64,000 nt of DNA from Saururus chinensis (taxonomy: Eukaryota; Streptophyta; Magnoliopsida; Piperales; Saururaceae). Every line of letters starts with the position of its first letter. Within the stretch, counting starts at the first letter, position 1. The position numbers were made by a program, and so were the translations under genes. The stretch covers positions 7,130,001 to 7,194,000 of the forward strand of contig CP141150.1 of the NCBI GenBank assembly GCA_035235625.1, read 5' to 3'. Shown here in pieces: positions 22,287-33,123 of the stretch. Under the pieces are notes generated by a model. That model saw only the letters and a program-made list of their open reading frames with translations. It was not told the DNA's origin and did no database searches.

Positions 22287-24321
22287 TGTAACGCCTTGAC
22301 CTGGACTGGGGATTATACGGAAGACAGAATCAGAGTGTATTAAATAAACAAAAAAATTAACATCGATTGACAAGGAGCTACAGACTCTGAGTGTGAGAGT
22401 CATACTTTTCATCCACACACTACAGAACCTTAACATTTTGTTATGCATAGATCAAAACAAACCTAGTTTTATAATTAATTTGGATCGGGCCAATGTTGCC
22501 TTGCCGTTGGTTGCCTATGTATGTATTGGATAACATCCACGATATTATTCCAATACAATCGGATCTGAACATAGTTCCACCTAATGGCTAATACATACAT
22601 CAGACATTACAAAATCATATATGATAAAATACATATATCCTTATATTTGAATAATTCATTTGGAGTTAGACAGAAATATCTTATAAATCATCGGAGTCAA
22701 ACAGAAGCCAATAAATCAGCAAAATACACATCTCACATAGGTGAGCAGAACACTAACAAAATTACACATCCCACTCTATCATAGAGTAGAGCAGAGCACA
22801 CAACAGAGCATATTGGATCATATCAGATCCTATCAAATAGTATCAGATTTCATCCGACCATACCAATCATATAAGATTAGATCGGAGTATATCAGATCAC
22901 AATATAGCATTTTAGATAATTCGGATCACAACATAGTATATTAAAGTAGATCGAATAGTAACATATCAAAATATATTAGATCATACAAATTATATATATC
23001 TTACTTATTATATTACTAATTAAGATGTGTATGCATATAAATCATATTAAATTAGAAGGTAAGAAAGCATACTCCCTTGCAATTCCAAAAGTGGCGATGT
23101 TCATAGTTGCTCATTTTTTCAGGTCATCCTCCCTTTTAGGTTTGGAGATGACAGCAGAACCTCCTATAACTCCGGAATATTTTTCTCTTTCCGTGTCCAT
23201 GGACTACAAACAAAACCTCCACTTGACCCAGGACACTTTTCTCACAACACCCCAGTAGGCGATGGAAAGAATCTCCCCTTACCCAAGAGACACTTTTTGC
23301 TTTCCGTTCCCGTAGGCTACGGATAGAACCTTCCCTTATCTAGAGACACTTCACCCTTCACGTGCCCCTAGGAAATAGACAGAACTTGCTCTTGCCTGGA
23401 GACACTTTTCCCTCTATGCGTCCGTGGACAATGGACATAACTTCCCCTTACCTGGAGACACTTTTCCCTCTACGTGTCTGTGGACAACAAACAAAACTTT
23501 CTCTTGCCCTGGGGTGTTTCTACCTTATAGAGTTACTAACTTGAGTAATTGACACTTTCATTGAGTAGAACACCCTCGAATTAGCTAAAAACGCCTTTTG
23601 ACCGGAAGAAAACTGACTCAGAACGACTCTAGAAACTATTCCGGACGTTTAAACAGAAATGAGTATTTATAAGAAAATGGTGTGCGAGTAAACGAATGAA
23701 TAGAAAGACGCGTGCAAGCACTCACGACATGTGGTGCATTCCAATTGGACCACACATGTAGTCAGTTTGCGCTGACGTGTGTGTGGTGCACGCTTTCTCA
23801 TGCCGCACGTCTGTGGTGCGACACCAACGCCGATGTGGGTCCTGCACGCGTCACGTGCTAAATTGTGCCATCAGACATGCGGACAGACGCAATTTCTCCA
23901 TGCGGCATGGCTCAGCTCGAACAACTCAGCGCCGACTCAGCTGACAAAATTTTGTCCTTACTTTAATTTTTAATTATATTTTAATCAACATATAATTCTA
24001 ACTTCAAAATGCGACAACTTCTTATCCTGAAGTTAGAATCGCACATTCTTGGTATCGATAAACTCGTATTGACAAGACTTTAGAAGCTAGACCGCACATG
24101 GGTGGGTTATATCACTCTTTGAAAAGTGGCACATTTCCAAAGGTTGTAACTTTCGTTCCCAACCTCCATTTCGCTCGTTATTTGGTTCATTATGCTCGTT
24201 ACTTTGAGCTCTAACCAAATACAAGAATTTCATTCCTTGAAACCCCCTACAAATTAACTAAAATTATATAATTACCCCTAACCCTCTTGGGTTAAGCATA
24301 ATTGGAACATAGGGTGTCACA
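22287..24321 (-). mobile_element. Solo LTR, relative of the LARD LTR
   Basis: 2035 bp, TGTAACGCC to GGTGTCACA, flanked by GAATT on both sides (22282-22286, 24322-24326). It shares landmarks in the same order with the LARD LTR: TTTGGATCGGGCCAA near the left, tandem ACAGAACCTCCC-type modules (23150-23520), then CTAACCCTC.TGGGTTAAGC near the right. No internal region or second LTR is present, so LTR-LTR recombination removed the body. The surrounding Gypsy reading frame continues across the two flanks once one GAATT copy is discounted. Confidence 0.9.
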
Positions 24322-24326
24322 GAATT

Positions 24327-24605
24327 GGACTATATATTGGAGTACAAACTTGGGTGGAATAATGTCATTGCTAATTCACTTAGTCGACGGGCTGAATTGA
24401 CTGAAGCAATGGTGAAAGATCCCTTGGTGTGCACCCTCTCCAGCAAGTGAAAGAAGGCAAGACTTGTATGTTTTGGCTTGACAATGAGTTACTAATGACC
24501 AAGAGACGAAGGATTTATGTTCCAAAAGCAGACCACTTGCGGAAAGAGCTTCTTCAAAAATTTCATGACACTCCTTGGGTTGGCCATTCAGGTATCCATC
24601 ACACA
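24327..24605 (+). pseudogene. Gypsy RNase H end and integrase zinc domain start
   Basis: Continues the frame broken at 22286. It encodes the RNase H tail (LDYILEYKLGWNNVIANSLSRR) and, after a frame change, the HHCC region of integrase (LRKELLQKFHD, GHSGIHHT) up to the CACTA insertion at 24606. Confidence 0.8.
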
Positions 24606-25440
24606 CACTACAACAAAATGAAGTATTAGCGACGTATTTATTAACGATGTAACTCTAAGCGTCGCTAAAAACCTATACTTGCGACACATAAAAATGTGTC
24701 GCAAAAAAATAAACTATTAGCGACGCATATTATTATATGTCGCTAATAGTTATGTATTAGCGACGCTTAATATAAAGTGTCGCTAATACTAATGATATTA
24801 ACGACGCTTTACAAAAATGTCGCTAAAACATATATTTTTTAATTAAAAAAAGAAAAAAATCATAAATAATAGCGACGCTTAATTCGCTAATAGTCATGAT
24901 ATTACTTATTAATATAAAACAAAAAAATAAAATTACTAGCAACGTATAGAACTATACGTTGCTAATACTTATATTATTAGCGACGTATATGGTATACTTT
25001 GCTAATACTTATACTATTAACGACGTATATGGTATATGTCGCTAATGGTATTTATTTTATTTTTTATTTTGAAAATAAAATAATTTATAAAATAATATTA
25101 AAAACATTATAATTATTTAATGTCCCTCTCCCCTCTCTCTCTCCCTCTCCTCTCTTTCTCCTCTTTAAATAAGCATTGTAAATAGTATTTGTAATAGCAA
25201 CGGTTAATTATAAGCGTCACGAATAGATTTATTAATTAATTTTATTTAATAAATAATTTTTTAAAAAAATCATAAATATAATATATATTTTATTCAATAT
25301 TCACTATTTGTATATATAATAAATAAATATTAAATTTTTAATAAAAAGTAGTGTTAATAATAAATAAACTTTCATTACTTAGATATAATATATTTTATTT
25401 CTTAAATTTTTTTATTATTTTTAAAATATAATTTATAATA

Positions 25441-27305
25441 AAAGAGAGAAAGAAGAGAGGGATCAAAGAGAGAGAGAAAGGGAAGAGTGATATGGAGGAC
25501 AGAGAGGGTGAGGAGAGAGAGAGAAAAGGAGGGAGGAGAGAGAGAGGATAGAGGGAGGAGAGAGGAAGAGTGGAGAGTGGGGAGAGAGAGAGAGAGGAGA
25601 AAGAGGAGATCAAGAGAGAGGGAAAGAGAGGAGAGGGAGAAAGAGGAGAGGGGATGGAAGAGAGAGGAGATCAAGAGAGAGGGAAAGAGAGGAGAGGGAG
25701 AAAGAGGAGAGGGGAGAGAGAGAGGAGAGGGGAGGGAAGAGAGAGGGGATAGGGGAGGGAAGAGAGGGAGGGTCAGAGAATTTTATTTTGATTTTTTAAA
25801 AAAATTTATTAATTTTTTTATTTTTTAAAATAAAAAAATAATGAAAATAAAATACTAATAGCGACGTATAGAAATATACGTCGCTATTAGTACATGTATT
25901 AGCGACATATATAACTATATGTCGCTAATACCTGCACTAATAGCGATGTATTCGAAAATACGTCGCTATTAGTATTTTTTTAATTTTCATAATTAATTTT
26001 TTAAAATAAAAAAATATAAAAAGTTAAAATTAGACGAGAGAGGAGAGGGGAGAGAGAGAGAAGGGGGAAAGAGAGAGAGGAGAGGGGAGAGAGAGAGGGG
26101 AGAGAGGAAGAGAGAGAGGGAGGGAAAGAGAGGAGAGGGAGAGAGAGAGAGGGAAAGAGAGGAGAGGGACAAAGAGAGAGAGAGGGAAAGAGAGGAGAGG
26201 GAGAGAGAGGGGGAAAGAGAGGAGAGGGAGAGAGAGGAAAGAGAGAGAGAGAGAGGAGAGGGGAGAGAGAGGGGAGAGAGAGAGGGAGAAAGAGAGAGAG
26301 GGGAGAGAGAGAGAGGGAGAAAGAGAGAGAGGGGAGAGAGAGAGGGAGAAAGAGAGAGCGGAGAGAGAGAGGAGAGGGGAGGGAAGAGAGAGGGGATAGG
26401 GGAGGGAAGAGAGGGGAGGGAGAGAGAATTTTATTTTGATTTTTTAAAAAAAATTTATTAATTTTTTTATTTTATAAAATAAAAAAAATAATGAAAATAA
26501 AATACTAATAGCGACGTATAGAAATATACGTTGCTATTAGTACATGTAGTAGCGATGTATATAACTATACGTCGCTAATACCTGCACTAATAGCGACGTA
26601 TATTCGAATACGTCACTATTAGTATTATTATTTTTATTTATTTTTATTAATTTTTAAAAATAAAATTTTTTTAAAAATTTAAATTAGAGGAGAGAGGAGA
26701 GGGGAAAGAGAGAGGGGGGAAAGAGAGAGAGGAGAGGGGAGAGAGAGAGGGGAGAGAGGAAGAGAGAGAGGGAGGGAAAGAGAGGAGAGAGAAAGAGAGG
26801 AGAGGGACAGAGAGAGAGAGAGGGAAAGAGAGGAGAGGGAGAGAGAGAGAGGGAAAGAGAGGAGAGGGAGAGAGAGAGACAGGGAAAGAGAGGAGAGGGA
26901 GAGAGAGAGGAGAGGGGAGAGAGGGAGGGAAAGAGAGGATAGGGAGAGAGAGAGAGGGAAAGAGAGGAAGGGGATAGGGGAGGGAAGAGAGGGAAGGTGA
27001 GAGAATTTTATCTTGATTTTTTAAAGTTTTTTATTAATTTTTTTATTTTTTAAAATAAAAAAATAATGAAAATAAAATACTAATAGCGACGTATATTCTA
27101 ATACGTCGCTATTAGTATTATTTTATTTTATTTTTTTATTTTCATAATTAATTTTTTAAAATAAAAAAATATAAAAAATTTAAATTAGAGGAGAGAGGAG
27201 AGAGGAGAGGGGGAGAGAGAGGGAAAGAGAGGAGAGGGAGAGAGAGAGATGCTAGAGATAGAGAGAGAAGTTGAGGAAAGAGAGGAGGAAAGAGAGGGAG
27301 GGGAA
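25441..27305. repeat. Compound repeat: GA-rich arrays alternating with GCGACGTA hairpins
   Basis: GA arrays at about 25441-25770, 26030-26430, 26690-27003 and 27187-27305 alternate with an AT-rich spacer and hairpins. The leading hairpin starts at 25855, 26505 and 27080; the first has 16-bp arms (CTAATAGCGACGTATA and its complement) around a 4-base loop. The block thus recurs about every 580-650 bp. Long open frames rich in Arg/Glu or Ser/Leu here come from the purine or pyrimidine bias and are not genes. Confidence 0.85.
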
Positions 27306-27539
27306 AAAGTAAAAATATAATATTTGCGACGCTCTTTAATGAGCGTCGTGAATAGTATTTTTTTTTAAAAATTAAGACAATAGCGACGCATACATTTGAC
27401 TGTCGCTAATGTATTTACTTTTTGCGACACTCAAGTTGGGCGTCGCAAATATAAACTTTTTGCGACGCTCCCAATTGAGTGCCGCAAATAGGAACGTTTT
27501 ACGATAACCGAGCGTCACAAATATAAACTATTTGCAAAG

Positions 27540-28310
27540 ATCGTCGCTAAATAAATCCTGCGGGCTGAAATTCGCCCGAGAGCAAAGTTTCGCTTTGGGC
27601 GTGAAGTTTCGCTCTGGGTGCGAAGCTTTGTGCTTGGGCAAATTTTCAACCGATCCTTTATATGCCACCACCTCTGGCCTCCGTCCCAACCCGAGCGTCT
27701 TCTCTCCTCTCCTCTTCTGGCTTCCACCTTCACCTCGCTTCGTCCCTTCTCCGTCAGCGGTGGGGTTAGGAAAAATGGTAGCTTTGGGTCCGAGGTTGAA
27801 GATCTGTCCAGCATCTCCGACGAGCTAGACTAGTCGCCCATGCCGGACACGACCTTATCGGAGGAGGTGGGCTTGAAGGGAGATATGTTTGAGCAGAGAG
27901 ATGAGGAGCTCCATTCGAAAGATGGGGCGGATGATGATTGGCTGCACCGCGGTCCACTGTAGTCTGCCATTGTTTTGTTTTCCTCCTGTCCTCCAGCCAC
28001 CAGTTAATGGATCCTCATCGTCCCTCGAAAATTTCTTTGAAAGCTTGGAGCTGGCCAGCCTCGCCGGACGACGGAAGGCCGAAATGGACTGCCGGTGGAG
28101 TCGCTTCAACCTCTCTGTCGAGAGATTGAAAATGACCCGTAGAAACGGGTCGCCTCAACCCGCCAGCCTCCTCGGCTGGGGCAAACCGGCCCCGCGCCCC
28201 GCACGGCACCGCGCAGCCCCGCACGGGTGCCTGACCCACGCCAATGTCTGACCCACGTTGCGGGTCAGGCCCGTTCCAAACCGGGTCACAGACCCGGTTT
28301 GGTAACCTTG
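27540..28310. other. GC-rich segment inside the CACTA element, possible captured gene DNA
   Basis: This stretch is far more GC-rich than the rest of the element and has overlapping open frames of 60-120 codons on both strands. None shows a domain I recognise. CACTA elements often carry host gene fragments, so capture is a reasonable inference, but parent and frame are unknown. Confidence 0.4.
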
Positions 28311-28801
28311 TTTTTATTATTTAAAATTTTTGAACGACGTTCATAAAGAGCGTCGTTAATACATTTTTTAAAATTTTTTTATACTATTAGCAATGCACAC
28401 GTAAGCATCGCTATTATTATTAAATTATTTAAAAAAATTAATTTTAAAAAAATAATTATACACACTAGCGACGTTTATGCAAACGTCGTTATTAATTTTT
28501 TTTTAAAAAATTATAATATTTTTTTATTAGCGGCGATTTGTAAACGTATTTAATACAATATTATTAGCGACGTTTAGTAACAAACGTCGCTAATAATATA
28601 CTAATAATGACGTTTAATAAATGTCGCTAATACTATAGTTTTAGCGACGCTTTAGTTATGCGTTGCTATATGCAGTAGCGACGGCAGTTTCATCGACGTA
28701 TGTAGTGACGCTTTGTATGCGTCACTAATACCTATTAGAGACGCTTACAGGACTATTAGCGACGCTTTTAAGTGTCGCTAATAGTTAATTTTGTTGTAGT
28801 G

Positions 28802-30049
28802 ACATTGGCCTTTCTAGAGTGGGGTTGCTTCTAGCCTCACATGGGCGATGATGTTGAGGCATATGTTCGAACATGCCTTACTTGCCAACAAGACAAAGTG
28901 GAACGTGACAAACCATAGGGCCTCGTTGATCCATTGCATATACCACAGGGTCCTTGGGAGAGTGTTTCTCTTGACTTTATCTTGGCATTGCCCAAAGTTG
29001 GCTGATACGGATCAATCTTGGTGGTCGTTGACCACTTCTCTAAATATGCTACCTTCATGCCAGCTCCCAAACATTGCACTTTTGAAGAATTTGCCCACCT
29101 CTTTTTGAAGAATATTGTTAAGTATTGGGTGTGCCCCAAACCATTGTGAGTGATCGAGATGGACTTTTCACAAGCCGCTTCTGGATGAAACTATTTAAAC
29201 AGCTTGGGTCAAAGTTGAGCTTTTCGTCGAGCATGCATCCTCAAATAGAACTGGTCAATCGTGTTAATATTCTCCTTCAAGAGTATCTACACCACTTCAT
29301 TAGCACTAACCATAAGAACTGGGTCAATCTCCTCGACGTTGCTCAGTTCTCCTACAATCTACAGAAGAGGTCCGCTACTAACCAGAGCTTGTTTGAGTTA
29401 GCCATTGGTTGCCAGCCTGCCACGCCCCCCACATTAGCTCTGGGCTACACTGGCAACAGTCCCCCTACCTTCCGACTCGCACAAGACTGGAATATAACCT
29501 CTGAAATTGCCTGTGCTTATCTCAAGAAGGCTGCTACCGGCACCAAGAAGTGGCCGATCAAGGCCGCCAACCCTCTACCTTTAGTGTGGGGGATCTCGTG
29601 CTCGTTAAGCTCACCCTTGACCAACTATATCTTTTATGCCAGCTACACAAAGGTCTCGTTCCCAAGTATGAAGGCCCTATACCCATCCTCCAATGGGTCG
29701 GGAAGGTATCTTACAAAGTGCAATTAGCACTTTAGATGCAGATCCACCTTGTCTTCCACGCCAGCTATCTGAAGCCATACCATGCAGATACTGAGGACCT
29801 CTCCAGACACCACTTGGCACGCAACAATCCCAAAGTCACTACCGTCGTCAAAATTCTCGACGAAATCATCTCTGAGCGTAAAGTTGAATGCGGTAAAACG
29901 AAAATCCGCGAATTCCTCACCAAATGGCGAGACCTTTCACACAATTGGGAACTAGAAGAAAAACTCCTCAACCACCATGTTAATCAAGTCAAAGCCTACC
30001 TCCAAGAGAAGCATCAACGAGGACGTCAACAGAATTTAGTGGGAGAGCA
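28802..30049 (+). pseudogene. Gypsy integrase core and chromodomain relic
   Basis: Continues integrase after the CACTA insertion: DDVEAYVRTCLTCQQDK, a DFI catalytic start with HFSKYATF, then GVPQTIVSDRDGLFTSRFW (29125 on) and the GDLVLVKL tail. From 29736 a separate frame encodes the C-terminal tail with HASYLKPYH and a chromodomain-like KILDEIISER...FLTKWRDL. Several stops and frameshifts (for example near 28835 and 29140) disable it. The chromodomain places the element among plant chromoviruses; the clade is not assigned. Confidence 0.85.
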
Positions 30050-30486
30050 TGTCACGGACTGTGTTCCGAGCACACCCTACCAATTTCCTTTTTGCTTTAC
30101 TTACATGTACTTTTCTTTATTTTTATGTATTTTCTTTATTTATGTTTTATGGTGCCACTATGCATGTACAGCCACATACAAAAAATCTCTTATGCTTTAT
30201 AGGGGGGAGTGAGTAGTTGTGTTGTTGGTCATAGTGATGTTGCACTTATTGCTTGTAAACATGTTGATAGTGAATGTATCCATTTTTCATGCTTTCGTTC
30301 ATTCGTTTCCTCACAATGTAATTTGCTTTCTACCCCCTACTTTTTTGCTCTGCATGAGCACCCACAAGTGATTTGTGCAACACATCTATGCAAGGCAAGC
30401 CATTCGTCCCAAACAAAGGCTTGCTTGGTGGGCCTTAAGCATGCAAGCGCGGCATGGTCGGTTGTCCAAGGGGCACGTCTGTGACA
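30050..30486 (+). repeat. 3' LTR of the chromodomain Gypsy
   Basis: 437 bp, preceded by the purine-rich AGTGGGAGAG. It is followed at 30487 by the remaining right part of the outer CACTA element. Confidence 0.85.
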
Positions 30487-30796
30487 CGTCGCAGCTGCTT
30501 ATTAGCCACACATATGAAAAGCATTGCTATTAGTCTACTATTAGCGACACTTTTCTTTTATGTCGTTAATATAAATTTTTTTATGCTTTATACAACTTCT
30601 CTAATATAAAAGTATTTGAAAAAATATTATTAATGACGCTTTTTTGTGTGTCGCTGAAAAGAAAAAATTAAAAATTATTAACGACGCTTTTCTAAGTGTT
30701 GCAAATAATAAAAAATATTATTAACGACGCTTTCAAAAGTGTTGCTAATAAGAAAAATTTTTAAAAATAATAAAAATAGTTATTAATGATGCTTCA

Positions 30797-31430
30797 TTGC
30801 TGCCAATGGCGGGATTTCGGGGAGGGGTGCAAGAATTCGACACCCTTACAATGATAGAGGAAGGGGCTTTGATTGGAGGAGCCAAAGCCCCTCCTTTGCA
30901 TGCTCACTGGGGGGAGCGTGGGGTGGAGAAAGATGGGGAGCAAAGGGAGGGGAAGGTGCTCCAGCTAGAGGAGCGAGAGCCCCTCCTCCCAGGGGAAGAG
31001 GATGCGCGGGGGGGGGGGGGGGGCACTAGGAGCTCGGGGGGAGCCTTCAGATAGAGTAGAAAGAGTGGTTGGCAGAGCCAAGTTGGCAAATAGAGTTGGG
31101 GTGGTGGTTGGAGTCGTGGTGGCAGGTAGAGGTAGTGCAGAGGGTGAAGAGCATAGGAGAGGGGAAATTGGGTCGGGAGTTGCCATCCGGAGCCATGGGG
31201 AGAGTTGAGACCGTAGGGGATGTCATGGCAGATGGGATTGCGCAATGGTGGGGGAGGATAGGAAAGTGAGCCGGGGCGGGTGGGGAAGCAAGTTGGGGCA
31301 TCTGGGCGGAGGGGGGAGACGGGGAGAAGGGGGAGTCTAGGCAGCAAGTGGAAAGGAGTTGCGGCGGGTGGAAATGGCAGCCAAAGTAACGAAAGAGTGA
31401 GGGTTGGGGAGATGTTGTATAAATAAGCAT
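30797..31430. other. GC-rich segment of the outer CACTA, possible captured DNA
   Basis: GC-rich and G-biased on the + strand, including 16 consecutive G at 31008-31023. Overlapping frames of up to 167 codons on the minus strand are Pro/Ser-rich and low complexity. No domain recognised. It occupies the same relative place as the GC-rich segment of the nested CACTA element. Confidence 0.35.
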
Positions 31431-31616
31431 TGGTGAATTTTGCCTGCGCGGGTGAAAAAACCCTGCTCTCACACCGAGTTTTTTTAGTGATGCTTCTGAT
31501 GAAACGTCACAAATAAAACCTCTTTTGTGATGCTTCCTCAAAAGCGTCACAAATATACTTCAATTTGCAACGCTTACTCAAAAGCATTGCAAATATTAGT
31601 ATTTAAAATAAACTAA

Positions 31617-31800
31617 AATCTCTCTCTCTCTCCTGTCTCTCTCTCTCTTTTCTCTCCTCTCTCACTCTCTCCACTCTGTCTTCTCTCTCTTACTTCACTC
31701 TCTCATCTCTCTTCACTCACTCTCTCTCCACTTTTCTCTTCCCTCTAACTCCTTTCTCTACCCCCTCTCTCTACCCTCTCTCCACTCTCTCTATCCTCCC
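31617..31800. repeat. CT-rich microsatellite array
   Basis: Mostly CTCTCT with occasional CACTCT and TTCTC, inside the right part of the outer CACTA. It mirrors the GA arrays of the nested element. Confidence 0.8.
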
Positions 31801-32424
31801 TCTCTCCCCGGGTCATCCCCCCAATTGGCGTAGGATCCGGCGCAACCACTAGATTTCGGCGGCATCCCTCCTATTATCCTGCCCTTGACAATTTTTTTTA
31901 AAAGTTTTTAGGATGCTTCCAAAAGCATCGCTAAATGTTATTTTTATTTTTTTGACTTATAAAGAGTAGCTAATACACAAAAAAAAATTAATAATTTTTT
32001 TCATTAGCTGCACTTTTTATAAGTCTCTAATGAATATTTTTATTATTTTTTCACATTTTCTTATTATCAAAGATTACATAATTAACGCTAATAAGTTTTT
32101 TATTTTTGCTAAAATAATTTTTATATTTGTGATGCTCAATAAAGTGTCGCCAGTAACCAATTATTAGCGACACTTAAAATTATGCATCACTAATAATTTG
32201 CTATTAGCGATATTTTTTAAGCATCACAAAAGTAAAATAATTAGTGACACAAAAATAAGCATTGCTAATTGCAGACTATTAGAGACGTTTTGTCTCAAAC
32301 GTCGCTAATGAACAATAGCAAGTGCAGTTTTATCGATGCATTTAGTGACACTTTGTAAGTGTCACTAATAGTTATTAGTGATGCTTAAAAGCGTAATTAA
32401 TAGTACTATTTCTTGTAGTAGTCT

Positions 32425-33070
32425 CAACAATTCGTTATTCTTCCTTACAATAGAATTGGAGCTCCCCATGGTGAAACACTGTGTCTAATGAATCTTTTAT
32501 TGAGTAACTCTTACACTTGATTCTTTAATTCTTTTAATTATGCAGGAGCCATTTGATAGGGTGTCTTAGAGATAGGACACTCTCCCAGTAGTAAGTCAAT
32601 GTTAAAGTCTATCTCTCTTCTTGGTGATACCCCAGGAAAGTCATCAGTGAATACATCAGAAAATTCCTTTATCACATAAATGTTTTCTAACTTAGAAGCT
32701 AAAGTCTCTTCATATATCACGTTGGCAAGACAAGTGTGAGATCCTTTAGATATCAATCTTTGAGCCATAATAGCCGATAATTCAGATGCCTTGCATGTTC
32801 CTTTTTTACGTAAAAGGTAAAGTTTCTATGTTCCTTGTTTCTATAAAAGGTAAAGTTTCTCTCTCCTTGCTTATGGAACATAACTCTTTTTCTCTTACAA
32901 TCTATCATGTCTTCATTCTCGACTAACCAGTCCATTCCTAATATGACATCAAAGTTGATCATACTGAAGAGTATAAGATTAGTCTCCTATTTTTGGTTTT
33001 CTAAAGACACATATCTCACTTTTTGTAGAAATGTTTGAGCTAGAAGAGTCTTTTCCATAGCAATTGACAC

Positions 33071-33123
<53 letters not shown>

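Larger units (their letters stand above)
24606..28801. mobile_element. CACTA-type DNA transposon, non-autonomous, nested in Gypsy integrase
   Basis: 4196 bp. The terminal inverted repeat is CACTACAACAAAAT (24606) against its complement ending at 28801, each followed inward by ACTATTAGCGACG-like subterminal repeats. The 3-bp duplication ACA lies at 24603-24605 and 28802-28804. The interior has dense GCGACGTA hairpins, four GA-rich arrays and one GC-rich segment (27540-28310). No transposase domain is seen. CACTA identity rests on the termini and the 3-bp duplication. Confidence 0.9.
19764..30486 (+). mobile_element. Ty3/Gypsy retrotransposon with chromodomain, degenerate, carrying two nested insertions
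   Basis: LTRs 19764-20218 and 30050-30486 begin TGTCA and end TGTGACA. The primer site TGGTATCAGAGC follows at 20221 and a purine tract precedes the 3' LTR. The internal order is gag, protease, RT/RNase H, integrase, chromodomain. It is interrupted by a solo LTR (22287-24321) and a CACTA element (24606-28801). The element sits inside the outer CACTA. No clear 5-bp target duplication was found (TCATC left, CGTCG right). The LTRs are visibly diverged and the frames are broken, so it is older than the LARD. Confidence 0.85.
19643..32421. mobile_element. CACTA-type DNA transposon, non-autonomous, split by a Gypsy insertion
   Basis: The left end is CACTACAAGAAA at 19643 with a TTAGCGACGC subterminal motif. 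The right end reads, on the minus strand, CTACTACAAGAAA, close to but not exactly the left end. TCT flanks both sides (19640-19642, 32422-32424) if the end is placed at 32421; a one-base ambiguity remains. The element's own DNA is 19643-19763 plus 30487-32421, about 2 kb. The right part holds many GCGACGC/GCGTCGC subterminal repeats, a GC-rich segment (30797-31430) with a 16-G run, and a CT-rich array (31617-31800). No transposase is seen, so it would need one in trans. Confidence 0.75.

Noticed and set aside
25395..25828. Long Arg/Glu-rich (+) and Ser/Leu-rich (-) frames
   Set aside because: Direct products of the GA microsatellite in the CACTA element.
19764..30486. Target duplication for the chromodomain Gypsy
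   Set aside because: Flanks TCATC and CGTCG do not match. The ends are secure from the LTRs, but the duplication cannot be claimed.
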